NCBI GenBank assembly: GCA_002900995.3
Contig: CM035306.1
Span: 4,064,100-4,128,099 of the forward strand
DNA from: Ganoderma boninense
Lineage: Eukaryota > Basidiomycota > Agaricomycetes > Polyporales > Polyporaceae
Direction of reading: 5' to 3'
Length of the DNA stretch: 64,000 bases
This document shows, piece after piece, positions 53,482 to 64,000 of this stretch. The translations under genes were made by a program, and so were the position numbers. The notes beneath the pieces are model-generated. The model had not been told where the DNA came from and did not search any database. It worked only from the letters and a program-made list of their open reading frames with translations. Each line of letters starts with the position of its first letter. Position 1 is the first letter of the stretch.

Positions 53482-54835
53482 TCACCGCTGTTGCTGGCCG
53501 TTAGCTTCGCCTCTCTCGCTCTCGTGCTTCTTCACGATCACAAAGTGGTCGGAGTCCTCGGGCGCAACAACAGACTCGACGTCCCCATGGACGTGGCCCT
53601 CGTTATCGGGGGTTATCTTCTTGCGTTCAGCCCGGATCTGCGTCAAGACATGTATAGGTGAGCACTCCGCATTGTTCCAATGGTTAATCACATACCATGT
53701 TGAGGTCGTGACTGATGAGCCCATGGCCCCCAACCGGGCCCCAGAAGCTCGTCGCCGCAAGAGAGCCGATGATGCACACTCCGACCATGACAGACAAATA
53801 GAACCGGTACTGCGAGTACCACTTTGGCGCTGCGAAAGAAGGCAGGTAAGCAGCCGAGCAGTGTGTAGGAAGTTCCTGAGCAAAACTCACTCCACCCAGC
53901 AGTAGTGGCGTGGAGGTCAGCCCACCACATTGTGGTGAAGCCGATCCACTGGGCAATGAGCGCGCCCATGGGGTCCAAAGCCAGCGTGGACCACCCGTAC
54001 ACCACCGGGGCTGCTCCCAGCAGCAGGCGCGGGTAACTGCGGGAGGGCTTGTGTTCAGACACCGATCGTTTGTCCTCCGGACGGGCACAGAAGGACCACG
54101 TACTACTTGTGTCCGCCATATCCGGCGAACTCAAACCCCCAATGGAGGGCGCCAAGGAATGACAACATGACGGCTCCGTACGTGGTCTGGACATCCAATG
54201 CCTGGTGAAGGACCGTAATGGCGACGCCCGGGTCGATGGACGAGATGAGGCCTGCCGCATACATACACACACCGTCAACAACCCGCCCGCTAACACAGGC
54301 GTCCAAGCGACCCGCTACTCACCCTGCGCAGCAAGCCCCGCCTGCCAGGCGAGGTACACCGTCACGCCCGACGAGCAGACGTAGGGTATGCCGCCCGCAA
54401 GGCCGAAGACGACGTAGGGCGTCGGGACAGCGTGCGCGACTGCATTCGTGATGCCAAGCTGCTCGCCGCAGGCACGTCAGGACGATCTACTGCACGTCAA
54501 TGTAAGTCGAAGCAGGGGGAACGCACGAAGGTCTGCTGGGTCGGCTCGACGTTGTCCGCGTACACGTTTCCGCCCGCGATGGACTTGGCGAGGTCTGCGG
54601 CGGAGCCCCCGACTTCCTCGCGGATGTTCTCGGCTGCGTGCTCGAGGGTCTGAGACCCTGGGCGACCCGAGACGGAGCTGGCGGCCCCACGAACAAGGAG
54701 TTTGTTTCTGAGAAGATGCGGTGAAAGACGGGGGATATAGGGGGCCTGACGCAAGGTCTGGAAAGTCGCAGGGGACGAGGCTGAAAGGGGCGAACGGAAA
54801 GCGGACGGTGCGCGACGAAGGATCGACGAAAACAT
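53482..54835 (-). CDS. DUF3429 / TMEM69-like mitochondrial membrane protein
   Basis: Minus strand, six exons: 54835-54527, 54458-54323, 54251-54107, 54036-53891, 53829-53696 and 53637-53482; 341 residues. The N-terminus (MFSSILRRAPSAFRSPLSAS) is an Arg/Ser-rich probable mitochondrial presequence. The core matches the DUF3429 family by VPTPYVVFGLAGGIPYVCSS, YGAVMLSFLGALHWGFEFAG, PVVYGWSTLALDP, IAQWIGFTTMWWADL and YRFYLSVMVG, giving about five membrane segments. The family is found from bacteria to mammals (TMEM69) and its function is not known to me. The C-terminal 50 residues are charged and soluble. The intron after exon 4 uses GTGAGT inside TGGAGTGAGT, chosen because it keeps the frame. Confidence 0.85.
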
Positions 54836-55121
54836 GGCTGAAATGTGGTATTCTTGGGGAGAGAGATTTGGGGGGAGAGTTGCCGCATTATTTGTACTCC
54901 TGCAGTCGACTTAGAGCAGGCCTGCTGGTCGTGACGTCATAATCGTCATCGGCGCACTCCGTTCCAGTAGTACTACTTAGTGCTCCTTGACTCCAAAACG
55001 GCCTTGACGTCGATGGAATGCAGTGGCCGACTTGTGTTCATGGGAACAGGAACCAGTGGATCAAAATGTTTGATGAGGGTTTGAGCCCATTCCAAAAAAA
55101 CACACACAAAGTTGTTTAACC

Positions 55122-55203
55122 CGACGCCAGCAGGATTCGAACCTGCGCCTCCAAAGGAGAACAGATTTCTAATCTGTCGCCGTAACCACTTGGCTATAGC
55201 GCC
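55122..55203 (-). tRNA. tRNA-Ser (AGA)
   Basis: Minus-strand class II tRNA of 82 nt without an intron. The acceptor stem GGCGCTA pairs with TGGCGTC with two G-T pairs. The anticodon loop reads ATTAGAAAT, giving anticodon AGA; the variable arm CTCCTTTGGAG is long, as in tRNA-Ser; and the T arm has GTTCGAATC. Confidence 0.93.
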
Positions 55204-55601
55204 GTACGATTTCACTTTCGACGTATTTACATCACGTTACTTCAAAGATCTCATCTGCCAGTGCTCCTCGCTGACCGGCCACAACCACGTAGCTTCTTAT
55301 TCTCGTCCTCCCAGCCCCCAACATCCCGTCAGCCTCAGCTCGAGTGCAGAGGAGATCAAAGTGCAGAGGTGAGTCACTAATAAATTTCGCTCTAGACAAG
55401 ACACCATGACCTTTCGTCCTCTGCAGGATCCTCGCATTGCTCTTCCAAACTCGCATGGCAGCTCGAGGAATTGGAATCGGCCGGATTGCACGTCTCACCC
55501 TCTTCTCTGGCCTACAGTGCTCCCTCTGCGACGTATGCACCCTTCTCTCCTCACATCTGACCAGCTACCTCACACTCACGTCGTTTCTGCGGTTTCCCCA
55601 G
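55204..55601. other. Leader and likely unassigned 5' exons of the CCHC gene
   Basis: Contains plausible splice pairs (donor GTGAGT at 55371, acceptor ctgcag ending at 55426; donor GTATGC at about 55540), so one or two 5' exons probably lie here. Two frames compete in 55427-55540 and I could not decide between them. Confidence 0.4.
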
Positions 55602-56917
55602 ACGGCGAAGGCGGAGCTGGCCAAGGTCCGGCAGCAGCGGCCCTTCGAGCTCGAGACGGTCAACATCCAGGACCCGGGCCAGGAGCGCTGGAAGCGCAAG
55701 TATGTCTACTGGATCCCCGCGCTGCACCTCGAGGGCAAGGAGGTCGCCAAGGGCCGCTGGGACGCGCAGACGGTCCACCAGGCCCTGGATTCGTGGGAGG
55801 CTTCACCGTGGACTCGCAAGGAGTAGTGGTCGGCAGCAAGGAGTACGTCCACCAGTGGCTCTACGGCACCCCGCTCTACGACCGCGTCCATGAAGAGGAC
55901 GTGCTGGGCGAGGAGGTGGCGAGGGAGGAGGAGGACGCACACGGCAACTTCACCCACCGGTGCTTCAACTGTGGCGAGCCTGGACACATCGTAGGCGAGT
56001 GCACTGAGCCTCTCGATCGTCGTCTAGTCGCGCTTTCGAGGCAGTACTTCGAGTTCTTTCGCAAAGACCCCGGGCTTCCGCGCTTGCGCGTGCACGAAGT
56101 GGAGGAATGGCGCCGCCAGAGGCTGGAGTGGCTTGATGCGTTCGACCCCGGACAGATCAGAGGCTCGCTTCTTCGCGACGCACTGGGCTTGCGGGAAGGC
56201 GACGCGGGCGAAGGGGTCGAGTGGCTTCCCAACATCGCAAACTGGGGGTATCCTCCGGGATGGGTCGGGCCCCGCGATCCGCGCGAGCAAGTATGGCAGC
56301 GTATCGCAGACGCTTCTCCACCCGAGGACGACGACGCCGACGACGAAGAACTGCTTTACATCTTCGCTGAGGGAGATCCAGAGGTCTGCGAACTGTCTGG
56401 GCACGCAGTGGTGGACTCAGACTCGCGGTCGGAGACGCTGTCCGTGGCGGATGAAGAGCACTGTTTGAGAGTGTCATTCGCCGAACCTCCTAGTCGCTGG
56501 GCCACCTATCCCGACACCTATTTCCTGTGGTCTAGACTGCCTGTCTGCACTGGATGGGTGCTCCCTGCTATAGGCGCGGACGAACCTCCACCTTCAGCTT
56601 TGGTCAGCAGGACGCACACCGATCACGCAACACTGTGGCAGAGCATAACCACGTCTCTTCCTCACCAGTCGAGAGGTGTCTCCGTCCCTCCCTGGCGAGC
56701 GTTGTCATCACTGCCGCCGCCACCGCCGACGACAACCCCTCCGCCTCCTTCATGTCCTCCTCCTCCGCTTCCTTCCTTGTCGCTGCATTTGCCTGAAGTT
56801 GATGGACACTCTTTGCCGTCTCGTTCCTTGTTCTCGATGTTGCACGGCAAAGCAAACGAGTCAGATGTGGACGTGGAAGGGGGGTCGGACACTGATGACA
56901 TGGACCTGTCAGACTGA
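55602..56917 (+). CDS. CCHC zinc-knuckle protein, 5' end and frame uncertain
   Basis: A protein-like exon starts after the acceptor at 55601 (TAKAELAKVRQQRPFELETV, then WKRKYVYWIPALHLEGKEVAKGRW). In that frame it stops at 55826, but at about 55765-55780 the adjacent frame takes over with GFVGGFTVDSQGVVVGSKEY and runs to 56917. A single missing base would join them. Next come an acidic stretch and the zinc knuckle RCFNCGEPGHIVGEC, then LDRRLVALSRQYFEFFRKD, resembling fungal proteins related to ZCCHC8, which act in nuclear RNA surveillance or splicing. The C-terminal 150 residues are Pro-rich and end in an acidic DVEGGSDTDDMDLSD tail. The RNA-related role is inferred from the knuckle only. The N-terminus is unresolved. 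Confidence 0.65.
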
Positions 56918-57623
56918 TCCTGCGATGTATGCTCCTTCATGCTCTATGTAAGGTTTCTGGGGGTCATCGGGTGTTTACACACGTTACCTCTCCCTTGTTG
57001 TTGGCCCGGCTGGACGGCCAACTCATGATCGAGATATAAACCACCATCTTCTTGCGCGATGGCACTTACTTGATCCTGATCCCGAGACAAGTTCAACATT
57101 TGTTTGGAAACGCATTCCTTCGCGTTCGGGATGGCTGGCCAGCTGAGTCCTAAGTAGCTCCTGCCAGCAAAATTAGAGGTACGTGCTCTCGGTTCTGAGA
57201 ACCCGGATCCAGGTGGTGCTGGGTGTCATTCCTACTGTAACTACTCGTCTGTTTGATTCGAATTCTGCACGTGGTAGGGACTTGCAGACAAACCATCACA
57301 AGGATGGCAAGTCCCCCGTATGCGATGACACGGCTCATACCCATGGCGATGATCCCGACCGCCGCATCCAACGTGATCAGCGTCGCCCTCGAATTTCACT
57401 TCAGGCGGCACATACTGTTACTGTTGCTGGCTTATCGACGCCGCCCACAGAAGATCCAGAAGCGGCACGTCAATAAGCCTCGTTGCTCTCATCGATCACA
57501 GTCATCTCAATCCGTTTACAGCTTCCAAGTCAGGGTCGCGAATTGCAAAACCAGCGGACTCCTCCAAATTTTTGCTCCCTACTGTTCCCCTCCTCAACCC
57601 TTCACTTGTGCGCTCATATCAGA
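56918..57623. other. Intergenic, no gene seen
   Basis: 3' flank of the CCHC gene and promoter of the kinase-like gene. Nothing specific was recognised. Confidence 0.5.
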
Positions 57624-59097
57624 ATGAGCGCTGCTGAATCTATTGCCGTGGTCGAGTCAGCAACGACCGATCCCACTGCTGAAGCGCGCACGCTCGCTGT
57701 ATCGGCAATAAGGAAGCAGGTGAGTCTTCTGGTCGCGCCACTGAGTCAACGTAGCACTGACGATGGCGATACCTCGTTTCCCCGCCCAGCTCCCTGCAGA
57801 CCTGGGGACCTGGAGAGATCCTTCCGAGCCTGAGCATACGGAAGCCATTTGGGAGGTTCTTCGTCCCTTTTTTGCGGACCGTGGTTACACTCTATGGCCC
57901 GACGGCCACATTTTCGTGACCACTGCGTCTGAGGATGATGTGGTGGCGAATGGCTACATGTATGCTAGTCCTCACCGCGCCCAGTCTGAAGAGATGTGGG
58001 GCAGCGTCCACGGTGTCGTCTCGCACATGCACCACGTAGGTTATCTCATCGTGCAGCTAACGGTAAATATTGACACACATTCATTTGCAGAACGCTATCA
58101 CTCGAGCTGCACGCGGGCCCCACGCACAGGATGTCGTTCTGAAGGTGTTGACGGCTGGTGAGGAAGGGAACGAGCATCTCGAACTCCTCAAGCAACTCAC
58201 CAGAGGGTCGTGGAGCCTGGTCAACTCGAATCATACTCTGGCATTGTTGGACTTGATAGTGCTCGACGACATAACGTTCGGCGTGTTCCCGATGGTAGGG
58301 TATTCGTGTTCGGAGGTGTATGGCAGCTGGGCCAAGTCGTCCGTCAGGGACATCCTAGAAGTCATCGCACAATGCATGGAGGTACGGGCCGAGTGCCACC
58401 CACACACATTCCGGGGTGTAATTAACGTCGAATTCCAGGCTCTCGTGTTCTTGCATGCCTGCGGAATTGCACACAGAGTAAGCGGCTCTATACGTGATCC
58501 TTGCATTGTCTTACTTGTTGGAAACCAGGATGCGTTCAAGGACAACTTTGTTATCCAGTGGATACCGGAGTCACTCCGTGCCGGTCGTAACGCAACTGCC
58601 TCTCGGCCACGTGTGTATATCGCCAACTTCGAACGCGCAGTCCGTTTCCCCTTGGACAGTCTCGAGGAAGAGCGCATATGTGTCGAACCGCCGTCTGGAC
58701 GCTCACTTCCAGGCGGAGGCCAGCGTGCCATAGCCCCCGAAATCCTTTCGGATGAGCCTTACAACCCCTTCAAGCTGGATGTATGGCAGCTTGGGCAGAG
58801 CTTTGCCGATTTCAAGGTACTCTTCCGTCACCGATTCACCCGTGTCGCGCTCCTGAGTCCTGACCCGTACCCGTGCCCTTCGTTATTCCCCAGAGCACCA
58901 TACCCGAGATCGACAAGGCGCTGACATCGATGGTGGACCCAGATCCTGCCACACGACCTTTTGCCTACGAGGCCATGAAGGCTTTCCTCGATGCTGTAGG
59001 CGCTGTCACTCCAGCATCCCTTATCATCGAGCCGGAAGTGGCACCCCTGCACCTGGAAGCTGAGCCTGTGCCAGTGGCAACTTGCCTGCCTGAGTGA
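57624..59097 (+). CDS. Divergent protein kinase-like protein, 387 aa
   Basis: Six exons, all in phase 0: 57624-57719, 57790-58035, 58091-58381, 58439-58477, 58529-58816 and 58894-59097. The C-terminal lobe of a kinase fold is visible: the catalytic loop reads HACGIAHRDAFKDN, with HRD and the conserved Asn four residues on; the DFG position reads NFE (VYIANFERAV); APEILSDEP stands for the APE motif; and LDVWQLGQ for the DVWSLG helix. The N-lobe has no glycine-rich loop or VAIK lysine that I can see. Loss of the DFG Asp suggests a pseudokinase or an atypical mechanism. Genes of this kind occur in polypore genomes in several copies. The second copy at 61271-62416 is broken. Substrate and role are unknown. 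Confidence 0.8.
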
Positions 59098-59754
59098 TGT
59101 CGTTAGGTACAGCCCAGTGCCATATCGGCGTGTTCGCCACACCAAACGTATTCTTCTGGCGCGATCTTGCGCACTTACGCGAACCACCGCCATTGCGGCA
59201 CCGGCGTGCCCTAGCCTTGCGCAGCGAGCTCAATCTACAGATCATCCTGATAATCCGGATGAGTGGGTGTCTGTGAACGAATTGAAAGAACGATGTTTGA
59301 GTGTCGTTTCCACTGGCAGGCCTGGGTGGCGACTCGGAGCCTGTTGGCTGCGGGACGTCGCGTTCAAGTCCCGACGGATCGACTGAGCGGGAGGAATTAT
59401 CTCGCATCAAGCTCACAGACATCTGGATACGTCATTACGCAGTGAAAGAATTTCATGAAGACATTCCGGGGTCTGTTGACTCGGTGTGAGCAGCATCTGG
59501 CGAGTNNNNNNNNNNNNNNNNNNNNNNNNNNNNNNNNNNNNNNNNNNNNNNNNNNNNNNNNNNNNNNNNNNNNNNNNNNNNNNNNNNNNNNNNNNNNNNN
59601 NNNNNGCCCTCTAACTCACAGCGGTCCGCATACGGGAGCTCTGCGAGTCCGAGCCTTACGGGCGGCGGACAGAAGGCAGGTCCCATCGTACGTTGATACT
59701 CTTCCTGTTCTACATAACATAACAACTCACTCAGCCAATGACACTATCTAGGGA
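59098..59754. other. Intergenic with assembly gap
   Basis: No gene was seen on either side of the N run at 59506-59605. Confidence 0.45.
59506..59605. other. Assembly gap, 100 N
   Basis: Exactly 100 N, a placeholder for a gap of unknown size. Confidence 0.99.
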
Positions 59755-59963
59755 ATGAACTTCAAATTCGTGGCGCACAATATGGTCTACATCGGACACG
59801 CGGTCAATACGGTTGAGAGTACTCAAGGGGTAAGTGCAATTTATGTGCTAACCTAGCGCTGCTCACACACCCCTTGCGCTCCGTGTAGGAGAAGCTCATC
59901 TTGCAGTTCCGGGACGGCGCTCGAGGAAGTATCTCTCGCGATCTCTGCATTCCCACCGCGTAA
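59755..59963 (+). CDS. Possible small two-exon gene or gene fragment
   Basis: ATG at 59755 starts MNFKFVAHNMVYIGHAVNTV up to a GTAAGT donor at 59830; after an acceptor near 59889 the frame continues KLILQFRDGARGSISRDLC and stops at about 59963. About 49 residues in total. It lies 150 bp after the gap, so it may be the end of a larger gene. No family was recognised. Confidence 0.3.
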
Positions 59964-61270
59964 GATGAGCTTGATACAATATGCATCCACTGGTACAAGT
60001 TGATTTCTCACTGCTATGGACATCTTCGTGTCGACAGGGAAGGGACCACCCGGTCTCCCCCCATTCTGCAGGTCCAGACGCAGGGTGTTCCGACACAGAA
60101 AGGTGGAGCTACTCGGTGAGCTCATTATGGTCAAGCATATTCCCATGTGTCCTTGCTAATGTCCCTTGTACTCAGGGACCGGAAGAACAAGCAATGAATC
60201 CGGTCGTCCTCCCAGGTATGCGAAGGCCGTCCTCAGGACAAAGAGGCCCTTGTGATGTGTACGATATCCTGTGTAAAGCGATTGCTTGAATGTTGAATAT
60301 GGCAATGGATTGTTGAATGAATGCCCCAGCTCACTTGAATTTCAACACGATAGCGAGCTGTCGTGTGGCGCCTTCCCAGGGCGGTTGTGTGGGGATCCCG
60401 ATGGAACGTGAGCAACGGCTTGTTGAACGAGCCCTCCGGTTCATAGGACAGCGTGGCGGCCAGTAGCCGCGGCCGGCGACTGGCGCACATGTCACTCAGC
60501 GCGAGGCGTTATCAACTCCGAGTCGGCCGAGTTATTCGCCCTGAAAAGCAAGACTCGGAGCGCCTTATGAGTGGACACTGCAAAGCTCGTGTGGAATACA
60601 GACAAGACAACCATAAGATCGCAGCGACATACTTAGCGTCAGGGCCGCATCCGATCTGAGGGAGTGAAGTCCCTGTATGTTCGATGCAATCCCCTCTCAC
60701 GTGGACGGTCTTGGTATGAGACTAGAAGTCCCTGCAAGAAGTCAGTGCATTCCGCTGATGCATTTTAGCCGACTTACGACTCAGCAGGGTGTGGCTCAGC
60801 ACATAGGACCACGACAGGCCAGTAGAGCCCAGTAAACCGAGTCCATGTGGGAGTTCGTATCGATTTCCAGCCAGGCCGACGTCGTAGCCTGCAGTCTGTC
60901 GTGCATGTCGTTGACGTTCATCTCGAACGGCAAGGACGAGGACATGGGCGCCTGTGAACCTCCTGATGTGCGCTTAATTACTGCGGTGCTCTGAGTCATG
61001 CTTTGTGACCGAGTCGCTTTCTCAGCTCCTCAGACCTCAACGTCAACCGCTCTCGTTCCTTGCTCCAGTCCACCAGCCAACTTCTGCGACAATCGGCGAA
61101 CTAGTTAGATTTTTACCTCTAAGCTTAGTGTTGTGGTTGATTCAGCCAGAGTAAAGTCATCTGTCGAGCCATCGAAGACGCAAAAAAGTCTGGGGCACTG
61201 CGGAGCCAGCTGGTGCTTACACTTTTAACGCCTCTGCGCCCGTGCTTATAGAACTGACGGTATCGTATAT
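59964..61270. other. About 1.3 kb, only one doubtful small frame
   Basis: The only protein-like frame is a 67-codon one on the minus strand at 60999-60796. Nothing else was recognised. Confidence 0.45.
60796..60999 (-). CDS. Possible small protein, 67 aa
   Basis: ATG-started frame (MTQSTAVIKRTSGGSQAPMS, then FEMNVNDMHDRLQATTSAW). Amino-acid composition is balanced rather than GC-driven, but there is no known domain. It could be one exon of a larger gene or chance. Confidence 0.25.
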   Translation of the reverse strand: MTQSTAVIKRTSGGSQAPMSSSLPFEMNVNDMHDRLQATTSAWLEIDTNSHMDSVYWALLACRGPMC

Positions 61271-62416
61271 GTCAAGCTCCCAGCAGATTTGAAGTTTTGG
61301 AGAGGTCCAAGAGGGCAGGACAGATCCAACGAACCCGCAGAAGCCATTTGGAAGATCCTTGCACCTTTCTTTCCCGAACGTGGTTACACATTATGGCAGC
61401 ATTCTTACTTCTTCGTGGCAGCTGAATCCAGCAGTGGCCTAGCGCTGAATGGATACGTGTACGCTAGTCCTTATCGCGCATTCGAAAAATATTCAGGCAG
61501 CTTCAAGGAGCTCTCTCGTACGAGTATCGGGTAGGCAGTCTCCCCGTCGTTCCCCTTGCGAGCACCAAGCATTGAAGCATGCTCATAGAACGCTCTCACC
61601 CGAGCCGCTCGTGCATCCGATGGACGGGATGTCATGGACGGGATGTTCTCTTCAGGGAGCTCTCGATTGGTGAAGGCGGACAGGAGCACAAAGGCTTGCT
61701 CAAGACCTTTGAGAAGGGGTCCGACAGCTTCTCAGGCCGCGACTAAATTTTCTTTGGCAGGCTCTCGTCTTCTTGCATGCCCATGGGTTTGCCCATATGG
61801 TAAGTGGTCGCATTATCGAAAGCTTTCGTTTTCTCACCCTTTGGACGCCAGGATGCATTTAAGGATAGCGAAGTTATCCAATGGGTACCCGGATCGTTCC
61901 GCATCGAGTATGGTGCGCCAACCTCCCGACCTCGCGTATTTATAGTCGACTTCGAGCCTCTTCGAGCTCGCTATTCATCTCCCGGACGGCATACCTCAAG
62001 AAGCACGCGTATGCATAGGACGTCCCTCTGGAGGGTCGCTTTCAGGTCCGAGCGGATGTCCTATGCCGCAAGTCTTCTCAGACGAGCCTTATGATCCGTG
62101 TAAGTTAGATGTCTGGCAGCTCGGAAAGAATATCAGTGATTTCAAGGTGCCTTTCATCTCTCACGTTGCTTGCTTCCTTGTTGCTGACCAGCCATTGCGA
62201 TTATTTGTGTCCCACAGCACCATTCCCGATATTGATAAAGTGTTGGTCTCGATGGTGGACCCAGATGCTGCCACACGAGCCACTGCATACGAGGCCATGA
62301 AGGCTCTCTTTGGCGCGATCGACGCCATACCGCTGGTAGCCCTCACCTTTGAGCCAGAGGTCAAACCGCTGAAATGTGCGAGGGCTTCAAGTTCAAGTGA
62401 TCTAGCCTGTATGTAG
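61271..62416 (+). pseudogene. Decayed second copy of the kinase-like gene
   Basis: Similar throughout to the gene at 57624: KLPADLKFWRG and AEAIWKILAPFFPERGYTLW match its second exon, then NALTRAARASDGRDV, ALVFLHAHGFAH, DAFKDSEVIQWVPGSF, SDEPYDPCKLDVWQLGKN and STIPDIDKVLVSMVDPDAAT. It lacks the first exon. A 14-base tandem duplication at 61620-61646 breaks the frame, about 60-70 codons are missing before ALVFLH, and a one-base shift near 61970-61982 separates FEPLRARY from LPDGIPQEARVC. HR of the catalytic loop reads HM at the exon end. With several kinds of lesion this is a true pseudogene, not only an assembly fault. Confidence 0.8.
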
Positions 62417-62931
62417 ACATGAAGCGTGAAAGGTGCCTTCTAGTCGGGGCAAGACGCAACAGGCGAGTTTCTTTCGAGGTACCTGTGAGCCTGGCACAAG
62501 TTGTTCAGGCTTGTGGCGAGAGACATGACATACCGACCGTCCCACGATAAGTCATGACTAAATCTAACTCCTTCCGCTACGGCGTACAATTCAAAGCGTA
62601 GACCCGCGGCCCATGTCGACCTGCAGGTGGGCCCCTGGCTCTGAGTTACGGCCAAGCGCCAATTTAATTTACTGGACAGGCTGGCGGCCGCGAGGTGGCG
62701 GCTGCACCAACATATTGCTTCAAGCAAGTACTTACGTATGATTGGATCAATATCGAGTAATAGAGTGGGTTCGCAGGCAACGTGATATAAAATCCGGCTC
62801 AAATCACACTGCTAGTCCCATTCAACAGGTTCCCCTTTGTCACACCCATTCTGGCACTATTAGCATTCGCCAACCGCCAACCGCCAACCGCCAACCGCCA
62901 ACCGCCAACTCTGCTAGTGCATCCATTCAAA
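62417..62931. other. Intergenic with heptamer repeat before the next gene
   Basis: Nothing but the CGCCAAC repeat at 62868-62909 in the presumed leader of the gene at 62932. Confidence 0.5.
62868..62909. repeat. CGCCAAC heptamer, six perfect units
   Basis: Six uninterrupted head-to-tail copies of CGCCAAC (42 bp), ending 22 bp before the ATG at 62932. Confidence 0.9.
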
Positions 62932-63583
62932 ATGGCCAGCGGCAGCGAGGAAAGCCCCGAATTGGATGACGTGGCCACCCTTGATCAATTGGAGAGAGCC
63001 TTCCTGTTGCAGGTATGTACTACTAGTCTAGACTGGGCGACGCACATGCATCAAACCCAGCACTCACTGTCACGGTCTGCCTGCAATCATCAGCGACGCG
63101 ACGAATACGCAGCAAGGCTGCACCCCATCGCCGACGCAGACCTCCCCCCTGCTCTGCGCCACGCCTATTCGCAAGTGAGCCCCGAGTCGCGTGGGCCCCC
63201 GCCATGGCTGCTCCACTTCGGGTTCCAATGTCCAACTCCGCGCGGACTCCGCGCGATGGACCGCTTATTCGCTGGGGTCAGGGCGGTGAACGACGCGATC
63301 GGAAGACCGAGGTCCGTGAAGATACGCACCGTCATCCTCAACCGGCCCGCGACGACCTTCATGGCCGCCGTGTACTCGAACGACGCCAAGAAGAATCCAG
63401 TCCACACCCCGGAGCGGATCGCACGCATCGCTCAGGAGCTCCGCAAGATCTTCGGCGACCCAGTCCAAGGGCCGATGTGGTTCTGGGATCTGGCCGCACA
63501 TGGCCCTGCGTGAGTGGAGCGTTGTCTCTCTCTCTCTTACATATGGTTGCAGTATCTTGTCTTACTGGCTGGTCCACCGATAG
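62932..63583 (+). CDS. Hypothetical protein, 175 aa, three exons
   Basis: Exons 62932-63012, 63094-63509 and 63553-63583; all GT-AG and in phase, giving 175 residues. The ATG context (caaaATGGCC) is good. The sequence is soluble and helical-looking, with blocks RRDEYAARLHPIADADLPPA, PPWLLHFGFQ and VKIRTVILNRPATTFMAAVY, and ends GPAILSYWLVHR. No domain was recognised. An unspliced reading at the last intron would end a few residues differently. A CGCCAAC repeat lies just upstream. Confidence 0.6.
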
Positions 63584-64000
63584 AAACTACAACTGGGTCT
63601 CTTTTGATGAAGCTTTCCCCAACGGTCACCCTGCGGAGTGCTGATGGGCTCCAAACCTGGAGCGACAATCCGTACACAACATGTAGTTGAGGTATACTGC
63701 GACCAATGTGTTATGCGCTCGAAGAGTAGACAGAGATCAATTGACAAAGACGCTTATTCCGAGTCTGCCGAAAAGCAAAGGGGGAAGGTTGACGTTCCGA
63801 GGCAAGGGGCTCACCATATATACATTGAAGTCTGAGATTATCATATCGGGATGATACCGACACGGAGGCATATGTCTGGCATCTCGATCTCAGCGCGATA
63901 GGCATAGTGCCAGGAGTCCAAAAGAGATTAGCACTCTTCGTGGCAGATGTCGCGATGCATTGGAGTTCGTTGGTGGCCGGGGGCTCCTATGGTTATGTAA
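63584..64000. other. 3' end of window, no gene seen
   Basis: 3' flank of the hypothetical gene. Nothing was recognised up to the window edge. Confidence 0.5.

Noticed and set aside
62868..62909. CRISPR array
   Set aside because: Direct heptamers without spacers in a eukaryotic genome; this is a simple tandem repeat.

Overview
The window is nuclear DNA of a filamentous basidiomycete, most likely an Agaricomycete of the Polyporales type. The evidence is dense short introns (mostly 50-85 bp, GT-AG), GC-rich and CpG-rich coding DNA, two DUF6535 genes, several F-box genes of the mushroom-forming kind, a basidiomycete sesquiterpene synthase, and housekeeping genes of fungal type (PAM17, ATP2, ADE4, CDC10, AHA1). 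It is a scaffolded draft: two runs of exactly 100 N (38656-38755 and 59506-59605) mark gaps.

Layout. 1-11.6 kb: one low-complexity hypothetical gene (+), a short and a long DUF6535 gene (-), and an F-box gene (-). 12.5-18 kb: PAM17 (+) and a tandem pair of four-pass membrane RING genes (+), followed by an intron-containing tRNA-Tyr. 18.6-26 kb: an F-box gene (+), ATP synthase beta subunit (-) and, divergent from it, amidophosphoribosyltransferase (+). 26.2-31 kb: a 14-exon SNF2-type ATPase whose 3' half is strongly CpG-depleted. 31.1-37.8 kb: sesquiterpene synthase (-), an F-box/WD40 protein (-) and another F-box gene (-). 38.2 kb: the 5' part of septin CDC10, cut by a gap and followed by about 2.6 kb without a gene. 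41-55 kb: an SH3 membrane protein (-), a very long AAA+/ankyrin gene (-), the Hsp90 co-chaperone AHA1 (-), a TMEM69-like membrane protein (-) and tRNA-Ser. 55-64 kb: a CCHC zinc-knuckle protein (+), a kinase-like gene and a decayed second copy of it (+), and a small hypothetical gene.

The genes do not form an evident operon-like pathway. ATP2, PAM17 and the TMEM69-like protein are mitochondrial; the F-box, F-box/WD40 and RING genes belong to ubiquitin ligase systems; the terpene synthase has no recognisable P450 or transporter beside it.

Exon models were built by hand from splice sites, reading phase and protein continuity. A recurring oddity is that eight coding regions (ATP2, both RING genes, the terpene synthase, one F-box gene, the CCHC gene, the kinase copy 2, and RING copy 1 a second time) need a one-base correction to stay in frame. 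Because one of these is ATP2, a deeply conserved gene, sequencing or assembly indels are the likeliest cause for several of them, and pseudogene calls here should be made with care.
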